12,672 nucleotides of DNA, taken from assembly GCA_900547255.1 (NCBI GenBank), contig URGC01000074.1, positions 1 to 12,672 on the forward strand, written 5' to 3'. This stretch comes from an uncultured Eubacterium sp. Lineage in GTDB: Bacteria; Bacillota; Clostridia; Lachnospirales; Lachnospiraceae. The position numbers and the translations under genes were made by a program. Numbering within the stretch: position 1 is the stretch's first letter; each line of letters starts with the position of its first letter. Under the pieces are notes generated by a model. The model had not been told where the DNA came from. It did not search any database and saw only the letters and a program-made list of their open reading frames with translations. Below, piece by piece: positions 7,868 through 12,672 of the stretch.

Positions 7868-7885
7868 TAATGGTAATTAATACAA
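7857..7885 (-). promoter_or_regulatory. Predicted sigma-A promoter of the cysK-cysN operon
   Basis: A perfect TATAAT (-10) lies at 7862-7857 on the minus strand. A weak -35 box, TTGTAT, lies at 7885-7880, with a 17-bp spacer. The expected start, near 7850, gives a leader of about 50 bases that includes the AGGAGG of cysK. The remaining 94-bp gap (7801-7894) holds A-rich sequence after the siroheme gene stop but no GC-rich hairpin, so read-through from upstream is also possible. Confidence 0.6.
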
Positions 7886-7894
7886 GTACTTTTT

Positions 7895-8557
7895 TTATTT
7901 TTTTGTATACTTTGACAGAATTTCCTGAAACCAGTCATCATCTGGTATAGATAAAGTACTAAGACACTCATCTGCAACATCTTTAAACATCTGCGCTCTG
8001 ACCTTTTCCTCGGCAATCGCAGTCTTTACAGCCGGTCTTATACTTTCAAGATACAGAAGAATCTCCTCCATCTCATCTGGAATCTCTTCTTCTAACTTCT
8101 TTCTATATATAGTTGCAATTCTTGGGCTCGCACCTTCTGTCGATATTCCTATGCTAAGCTTGCCCTTCTTTACAAGTGAAGGGAACATAAAACCACATCT
8201 GTCCTTGTCGTCAACGACATTAACCAGAAGTCCTCTTTCTGTACATATATCATATATATGCGCATTAAGCCCTGCATCATCTGTGGCTGCAATCACAAAT
8301 AATTTTCCATCTATATCTGAGTCTTTAAAATCTCTTTCCACAAGAGTAAAACTTCCCTCTCGCGAATCTATAGTCTCATCGCCCTGGTCATATATGTCTT
8401 TAAGAGACAGAATCTCATCATTAAAGCTCTTAGCGATAACCTCAAGGTCACTCTCATATGGAAGGAGCTTGCATATCTTATGATACGCAATAGTTCCGCC
8501 GCCTGCTATCAATCCTTTTTTACCTTTTAAATCAACAAAAAATGGAAAATATCCCAT
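7895..8557 (-). CDS. Precorrin-2 dehydrogenase / sirohydrochlorin ferrochelatase (siroheme synthase N-terminal type)
   Basis: This resembles yeast Met8p and the N-terminal half of CysG. It oxidises precorrin-2 with NAD+ and, in many members, inserts Fe2+ to give siroheme, the cofactor of sulfite reductase. The 220-residue protein has a Rossmann motif, GLIAGGGTIAYHK, at 15-27. The conserved NVVDDKDRCGFMFP (113-126) includes the aspartates of the active site, and SIGISTEGASPR (136-147) follows. The C-terminal uroporphyrinogen methyltransferase domain of CysG is absent, as in other stand-alone enzymes, so that activity must be encoded elsewhere. The start ATG at 8557 has AAGGAG about 11 bases upstream. 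It follows the binding-protein gene by 31 bp and precedes the cysK promoter, consistent with service to sulfate assimilation; a role in B12 synthesis is the alternative. Confidence 0.9.
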   Translation of the reverse strand: MGYFPFFVDLKGKKGLIAGGGTIAYHKICKLLPYESDLEVIAKSFNDEILSLKDIYDQGDETIDSREGSFTLVERDFKDSDIDGKLFVIAATDDAGLNAHIYDICTERGLLVNVVDDKDRCGFMFPSLVKKGKLSIGISTEGASPRIATIYRKKLEEEIPDEMEEILLYLESIRPAVKTAIAEEKVRAQMFKDVADECLSTLSIPDDDWFQEILSKYTKK

Positions 8558-8588
8558 AGTATATCATTCTCCTTCTTCTATCTGTCTA

Positions 8589-9554
8589 TTAATTTACTGG
8601 ATAAAGAATATCTGCAATCTGCTGATATGCCTCGCCCCATCTTTTGTTAGGCTTGTTATTAAAAAGCGTCTTATCAAGCACATAATATCTGTTGTTCTTT
8701 ACGGCTGTAAGAGAACTCCACACAGGATTAGACTTTAGAAGCTTCTCAACATTATCCATAGCTGCATCCGTCTTTGACCCCTGTGTTGTCACAAATATAT
8801 AATCCGGGTCAGCCTTAACTATAGCCTCTATGCTTAAATTATCCTTCAATGCACTGTCACTGTCTGCGATATTAATACAGTTAAGGTCTTTTAAAATCTG
8901 TGTTCCAACTGTATCTTCGCTGGCTTTAGCCTTGACATTCGTAGACGCTGCACGTAAGAATAAGACCTTTGGCTGTTCTGATGTGATTCTTTCACTCTTA
9001 ATCTTATTAATCTGTTCAGCCACCTTAACACCATTCTGCTGGTACAGGTCTTCTCTTCCTGTTATATCTGTACACACCTTCAACATATCAAGATAATCAT
9101 CAAATGTCGTGACATAAAAATACGCCACACAGATTCCCGCATTCTCAAGCACATCCTTCAATGCAACATGCGCATCTGTGTAAGCACTTGCAATTACAAA
9201 GTCAGGCTTGGAAGCTATAAGAAGCTCCACATTGATATTCTGTATTCCACCAAGCTTAACAACTGAATCATGCAATGTCTCATCAACATTATCCCATGTC
9301 TCATCTGCTGCCGCCACAAGACTTCCACCGGCCGACAGCCATACGTCTGAAAAGCTTCCAAGCAGTGATGCAACACGCTCATGTCTTTTTACTGTCACAG
9401 TTCTTCCAAGTGCATCTGTAAATGTATAATCTGAACTCACGCTGCCTTGTGCATTACCATTTACTGCATCCGCTGCCTTGCTCCCGCAGCCTGTAAATAA
9501 CATTACCGATACCAGCGTCAGCAATATCAATGTACTTTTTATAGATTTTCTCAT
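8589..9554 (-). CDS. ABC transporter substrate-binding lipoprotein (BtuF/FepB/FhuD family), orphan
   Basis: The 321-residue protein has a lipoprotein signal: basic MRKSIK, a hydrophobic stretch at 8-20, and LFTGC with Cys23. A low-complexity linker (24-40) precedes a periplasmic-binding-protein-2 domain (Pfam PF01497 type). The opening YTFTDALGRTVTVK, then ERVASLLGSFSDVWLSAG, the mid-domain LIASKPDFVIAS and the closing VKADPDYIFVTT are typical of receptors for cobalamin, siderophores, haem or metal chelates. No permease (BtuC/FecD type) or ATPase adjoins it, so its partners lie elsewhere. The exact ligand cannot be read from sequence. Its place immediately before the siroheme enzyme suggests iron, cobalt or a tetrapyrrole (inference). 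The ATG at 9554 has a GAGAGAGG about 12 bases upstream, a little far. Confidence 0.85.
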   Translation of the reverse strand: MRKSIKSTLILLTLVSVMLFTGCGSKAADAVNGNAQGSVSSDYTFTDALGRTVTVKRHERVASLLGSFSDVWLSAGGSLVAAADETWDNVDETLHDSVVKLGGIQNINVELLIASKPDFVIASAYTDAHVALKDVLENAGICVAYFYVTTFDDYLDMLKVCTDITGREDLYQQNGVKVAEQINKIKSERITSEQPKVLFLRAASTNVKAKASEDTVGTQILKDLNCINIADSDSALKDNLSIEAIVKADPDYIFVTTQGSKTDAAMDNVEKLLKSNPVWSSLTAVKNNRYYVLDKTLFNNKPNKRWGEAYQQIADILYPVN

Positions 9555-9575
9555 TATGAATTAATTCCTCTCTCT

Positions 9576-9603
9576 TTTATATTTCCCTGTTCTTATCTCT
9601 CAA
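9576..9603 (-). promoter_or_regulatory. Possible promoter before the binding-protein gene
   Basis: TTGAGA (9603-9598) and TATAAA (9581-9576) are 16 bp apart on the minus strand and resemble -35 and -10 boxes. The start they predict (about 9569) would fall within the purine-rich ribosome binding site, leaving a very short leader, so this is weak. A TATAAT-like box inside the tandem repeat (9662-9657) is an alternative with a poor -35. Confidence 0.25.
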
Positions 9604-9606
9604 TTC

Positions 9607-9686
9607 TTCATCACATATGTCAGCTTATTTTTCATCATATGTTTTATTTACTTTTCATTATATGTTTTATTTATTTTTCATCATAA
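9607..9686. repeat. Degenerate 23-24 bp tandem repeat, about 3.5 copies
   Basis: Plus-strand copies start with ttcat(c/t)a at 9607, 9631, 9654 and 9677. The 9631-9653 and 9654-9676 copies differ at 2 of 23 positions. The 9607-9630 copy is 24 bp and more diverged, and the last is partial. The copy at 9677 is coding: it holds the final Asp-Glu-Lys codons of the rhodanese/PP-loop gene, and the downstream copies repeat the same codon-and-stop wording. The array fills most of the 116-bp gap; no GC-rich hairpin is present. It looks like a local duplication of the gene's 3' end. Confidence 0.8.
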
Positions 9687-10882
9687 GTATCAAGGAAATG
9701 ATGCTTCACCCCCTTAGACTTGTAAGCTACAAGTGTATCAAGATTGACATTTTCAACGCTTCTGAATATGTTGCTCTCTACGAATGGATTAGTTTTCTTC
9801 ATACTTGCTATCAGATTCTTAATCTCAATCCGCTTTGACTGGTTCTCCTCATTATTACAGGTTGTACATGTATCAGTAAATTTGCATGCACACTGTATAA
9901 AGTGAAGTTCGTTATAATCTCTCCAAGCCTTGATATCATCTTCTCTTATCAGATACAGCGGTCTTATAAGCTCCATTCCTTCAAAGTTAGTTGAATGTAA
10001 CTTAGGCATCATTGTCTGCATCTGCGCACCATATAACATTCCCATAAGAATTGTCTCGATAACATCATCATAGTGATGTCCTAATGCTATCTTATTACAT
10101 CCTAATTCCTTCGCAAATGAATAGAGATGTCCTCTTCTCATTCTTGCACACAGATAACATGGAGATTTCTCAATATTGTACACAGAATCAAATATATCTG
10201 ATTCAAATATATGTATTGGAACATTAAGCTTTCTTGCATTATCCTCAATAACTTTTCTGTTCTCAGGACTATATCCAGGGTCCATAACAAGAAACTTCAC
10301 TGTAAAATCAAATTTGTTATGAACCTTAAGCTCCTGAAAAAGCTTCGCCATAAGCATTGAATCCTTACCACCAGAGATACACACTGCAATCCTGTCACCC
10401 GGCTTTACAAGCTCATATTCATTAATCGCCTTAGTAAACTTGCACCATATATTCTTACGGAATTTCTTGCGGAGACTCTGCTCAACGTCCCTGGCAAAAT
10501 CTTTGCCACTCTCATTCTCCTTATCGCACGCATCAAGAAGCCACGCTATATAGCCGCCTTCAAGACTGTCTGCATCTATCCCCATGCTATTAAGATGTGT
10601 GGCTACTCCCTCGCTGTTAATTCCCTTGGCACACACTATCACAAGTTTCTTATTCTTGTCTGTCTTATCTGATGAAGCAATTCTTTGTGCCGTATCGTGA
10701 TAGACTTTATCAGCCATATCTCCCATATCATCACTGCTCTTATACTCATTATCTCCTGTAATCATAGGAATGTTAACCACATCCGGCATCCTTCCATGGT
10801 CAACCTCCCACTCAGTTCTTATATCTATAATCTGTACAGAGTCTTTATCTGATGAAAGAAGCTTATCTAATGTTATACTCAT
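9671..10882 (-). CDS. Rhodanese domain fused to TtcA-like PP-loop ATPase (tRNA thiolation family)
   Basis: The 403-residue protein has two parts in one intact frame. Residues about 1-120 are a rhodanese-like domain (VQIIDIRTEWEVDHG at 16-30) with the sulfur-carrying Cys84 in VCAKGINSEGVA; the loop lacks the usual Arg of CxxGxR, having Asn89 instead. Residues about 140-370 are a TtcA/TilS-type PP-loop ATPase: SGGKDS at 170-175, CYLC (Cys242, Cys245), LGHHYDDVIET at 267-277, and further cysteines at 331, 333, 339 and 342. In TtcA two Cys of a CxxC and one later Cys hold a [4Fe-4S] cluster needed for 2-thiocytidine at tRNA position 32, and the pattern here fits. The rhodanese part could deliver persulfide to the ATPase, as in ThiI. 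The ATG at 10882 has AGAGG seven bases upstream; the gene lies 31 bp after the phosphatase gene. The exact thiolation substrate is unproven. Confidence 0.88.
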   Translation of the reverse strand: MSITLDKLLSSDKDSVQIIDIRTEWEVDHGRMPDVVNIPMITGDNEYKSSDDMGDMADKVYHDTAQRIASSDKTDKNKKLVIVCAKGINSEGVATHLNSMGIDADSLEGGYIAWLLDACDKENESGKDFARDVEQSLRKKFRKNIWCKFTKAINEYELVKPGDRIAVCISGGKDSMLMAKLFQELKVHNKFDFTVKFLVMDPGYSPENRKVIEDNARKLNVPIHIFESDIFDSVYNIEKSPCYLCARMRRGHLYSFAKELGCNKIALGHHYDDVIETILMGMLYGAQMQTMMPKLHSTNFEGMELIRPLYLIREDDIKAWRDYNELHFIQCACKFTDTCTTCNNEENQSKRIEIKNLIASMKKTNPFVESNIFRSVENVNLDTLVAYKSKGVKHHFLDTYDEK

Positions 10883-10913
10883 GTCTATACCTCTAATCCA
10901 ATCTTATCCTATC

Positions 10914-11462
10914 TTAATCCAGTTTAACTAATTCACAATTCTTAGGCAGGGCTTTCCAGAAATCTTTTAACAAAGTCCCCCTAAACTGTGCAATTATACT
11001 ACAGTTCATAGCACCATGTCCAACTATTAAAATATCTTTTCCATTATCTAACAATGGCTTTACTTCTTTATCAATGAAATCGCCTGTTCTTTCAAAAAGC
11101 TCTTCAAAGCTCTCACCATCTTTTACAGTCTTATAATTAACCGGGTCTTTAAAGCATGTATTGATAGGACAATCTGGTATATCAAATGAATTCTCAATCC
11201 CTTCATACACACCAAAGCTCATCTCCATAAGCCTGTCGTCTGTTATAACCGGAATATTCCTGTCTCCAAGAAAAATCTTAGCTGTCTCCACTGCGCGGAT
11301 AAGCGGTGACGAATAGCACACGTCTATATGAAGGTCTTTATACCTCTCTCCCGCCTCCTTCGCCATTCTCCTGCCATTATCGTTAAGCGGTATATCTGTC
11401 CGCCCCTGAAGCTTATGGAGCGCATTCCAGTCTGTCTGTCCATGTCTTATTATATATAACAT
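10914..11462 (-). CDS. Histidine phosphatase (phosphoglycerate mutase-like) superfamily protein
   Basis: In the 182-residue form the catalytic RHG is at 6-8 (nucleophile His7), the second phosphate-pocket arginine is Arg56 (SSPLIRAVETA), the likely proton donor is Glu80 (RLMEMSFG), and the second histidine is His149 (VGHGAMN). All four key positions are kept, so it should be an active phosphatase of the PhoE/CobC type acting on a small phosphorylated compound. The substrate cannot be told from sequence; alpha-ribazole phosphate is one possibility in such organisms. The frame extends to 11510, but I chose the ATG at 11462 because GGAGG lies at 11470-11474 and RHG then sits at the usual position. 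The start overlaps the kinase stop by one base (TAATG), so the two are probably translated together. Confidence 0.9.
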   Translation of the reverse strand: MLYIIRHGQTDWNALHKLQGRTDIPLNDNGRRMAKEAGERYKDLHIDVCYSSPLIRAVETAKIFLGDRNIPVITDDRLMEMSFGVYEGIENSFDIPDCPINTCFKDPVNYKTVKDGESFEELFERTGDFIDKEVKPLLDNGKDILIVGHGAMNCSIIAQFRGTLLKDFWKALPKNCELVKLD

Positions 11463-12664
11463 TAATTTTCCTCCGTGTTGTGGTTTGATTTTGTAAGTAT
11501 AACCATGCATCTGATTGTCTTAGGTTCAAAATATTCATACTCTACACAGCCATCATATTTATCTACTATTGCCTTAACATTCTTAACACCATATCCATGC
11601 CTTATCTTATCAAGCTTAGTAGTATGAAGTTCTTTATTATCAAGAAGTATATTACATGTAACAGAATTATACACATCTATCCTTATATACTCATCACTGG
11701 CTGATATCTGTACATACAGTGACTTTCCATCTGAACCAGCCATTCCTTCTATTGCATTATCTATAAGATTTTCAAATAATATATGCATATCAACATCTAA
11801 TACACCGTCAACTTTTCCATTGACAAAACATGAAAAATCATAGTTATTACGCTTACATGTATCATTCGCTTTATTTAATATATAATTAATTATCATATTA
11901 TCAGAAAATTTCTTTTTATCATATGAAATAATATCATCTACATTTAACTCTTTAATATATTCTAACGCTTTCTTATTTTCACCATCATTTATCATCATTG
12001 ATATTAGTCTTAAAATCTTTTTAATTTCATGTCTCTTTTGTTCAAGCTCACTATTTTCTTCAATTATAGTCTCTACATCATCTAATTGCTGTTTAAATGA
12101 TTTAATCGTCATCTCATCATCTATAATCTTTGCATAGCTTTTATCGATAGCGGATAACAATACATAATTAACAACATTAAGCAGTAATATTCCTGCAACA
12201 ACTGATATGCTCCATATATTTCCAATTATTTGCATTCTTGTTATTACAATTGTACATATTACTATAGATACAACAGGCAGCATTATTGCTACAACTGTAT
12301 ATTTTCTATTAAGAAATCTGTCAAACGTTTTGAATTTAATAACCATAATAACAAAACACACAAATACAATCTGAACAATAATTAAGGCCATGACTCCATC
12401 AAATGATTTATCGCCTGTAAGCTCAATAAATGTTTTTCCAGTGAGCATAGCCGCAATATTAGCACCAATAATAGAAGAAAACATTGCTATCAATCCAATA
12501 AGCATACTATACATTATCTGTGATAATATATCGCCTTTTAGGAATGCCCTGCTTATCAAGAAAACATATATTATATTTATAATTATGCCATACCCTTCAA
12601 AATCTGTTAAAAATGTCTGTATCTCCATATATATTGCTATACATAAAACCATTTCAAGATTCAT
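11462..12664 (-). CDS. AgrC-like membrane sensor histidine kinase (GHKL ATPase), start uncertain
   Basis: Four hundred residues from the ATG at 12664. An N-terminal membrane region has hydrophobic spans at about 3-18, 27-43, 50-72, 91-110, 122-143 and 149-172. A coiled-coil stretch (about 178-212) leads to the phosphoacceptor segment with His212 (QKRHEIKKILRLIS). The GHKL ATPase has an N box, LFENLIDNAIEG, at 296-307 and a glycine-rich HGYGVKNVKAIVDKY at 356-370. This is the layout of AgrC/HPK10-type kinases that sense peptides or other outside signals and normally pass phosphate to a LytTR-type regulator; no regulator gene is in the window. The frame stays open to the window edge (codons for Thr and Glu precede the ATG) and no ribosome binding site is visible, so the true start may lie outside. 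The gene is clearly more AT-rich than the sulfate operon. Confidence 0.85.
   Translation of the reverse strand: MNLEMVLCIAIYMEIQTFLTDFEGYGIIINIIYVFLISRAFLKGDILSQIMYSMLIGLIAMFSSIIGANIAAMLTGKTFIELTGDKSFDGVMALIIVQIVFVCFVIMVIKFKTFDRFLNRKYTVVAIMLPVVSIVICTIVITRMQIIGNIWSISVVAGILLLNVVNYVLLSAIDKSYAKIIDDEMTIKSFKQQLDDVETIIEENSELEQKRHEIKKILRLISMMINDGENKKALEYIKELNVDDIISYDKKKFSDNMIINYILNKANDTCKRNNYDFSCFVNGKVDGVLDVDMHILFENLIDNAIEGMAGSDGKSLYVQISASDEYIRIDVYNSVTCNILLDNKELHTTKLDKIRHGYGVKNVKAIVDKYDGCVEYEYFEPKTIRCMVILTKSNHNTEEN
11470..11474 (-). promoter_or_regulatory. Ribosome binding site deciding the phosphatase start
   Basis: GGAGG on the minus strand, inside the last codons of the kinase gene and seven bases before the ATG at 11462-11460. 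It supports the 182-residue phosphatase over the longer open frame from 11510. Confidence 0.75.
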
Positions 12665-12672
12665 TTCAGTAT

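Noticed and set aside
7863..7894. Intrinsic terminator after the siroheme gene (A/T-rich run near 7888-7904)
   Set aside because: On the transcribed (minus) strand it is an A run, not a T run, and the only hairpin possible is a 6-bp AT-rich stem with a long loop.
7801..7894. SAM riboswitch or T-box leader before cysK
   Set aside because: The gap is only 94 bp and lacks the paired stems and conserved T-box or S-box wording; the promoter leaves a leader of about 50 bases.
9607..9686. CRISPR-like array
   Set aside because: Units of 23-24 bp are contiguous with no unique spacers, only about 3.5 copies are present, and there are no cas genes nearby.
9617..9838. Open frame of 73 codons on the plus strand through the tandem repeat
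   Set aside because: It overlaps the 3' end of the fusion gene in antisense, its N-terminal part is just translated repeat, and no ribosome binding site precedes it.

Overview
The window is one unbroken run of genes on the minus strand, read from right to left, and most of it is a complete-looking sulfate uptake and activation operon. The low G+C content, the strong purine-rich ribosome binding sites with few-base gaps between genes, and the Firmicutes-type lipoproteins and AgrC-like histidine kinase point to an anaerobic clostridium. A Lachnospiraceae member is my best guess; that placement is inference, since no 16S or other marker gene is present.

Layout in the direction of transcription. 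(1) 12664-10914: a membrane GHKL-type sensor histidine kinase whose stop overlaps the start of a histidine-phosphatase gene. (2) 10882-9671: a fusion of an N-terminal rhodanese domain to a TtcA-like PP-loop ATPase with cysteines suited to an Fe-S cluster. (3) 9670-9555: a small intergenic gap filled by a degenerate 23-24 bp tandem repeat that runs into the 3' end of the fusion gene. (4) 9554-7895: a vitamin B12/iron-type ABC substrate-binding lipoprotein without its own permease, followed by the siroheme-forming dehydrogenase/ferrochelatase. (5) 7894-7801: a promoter with a perfect -10 box and a possible sulfur-repressor operator. (6) 7800-1: cysK, sulfate-binding protein, cysT, cysW, cysA, aprA-like, aprB-like, cysD and the first nine codons of cysN, all separated by at most 28 bp.

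How they work together. Sbp-CysT-CysW-CysA imports sulfate. CysD-CysN makes adenylylsulfate (APS). The AprA/AprB-like pair would reduce APS directly to sulfite. CysK would fix sulfide into cysteine, and the siroheme enzyme supplies the cofactor for a sulfite reductase that is not in the window. No CysC or CysH is visible, so APS reduction appears to rest on a flavoprotein/ferredoxin enzyme of the type best known from dissimilatory sulfate reducers. The rhodanese-PP-loop fusion adds a sulfur-transfer (tRNA thiolation-like) function next door.

The points most worth a second look are the AprAB-like enzyme with its shortened AprB in an assimilatory setting, the rhodanese-TtcA fusion, the 3'-end tandem repeat, the cysK operator region, and the pairing of an orphan binding protein with siroheme synthesis. 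I found no RNA gene, CRISPR array, insertion sequence or convincing intrinsic terminator.
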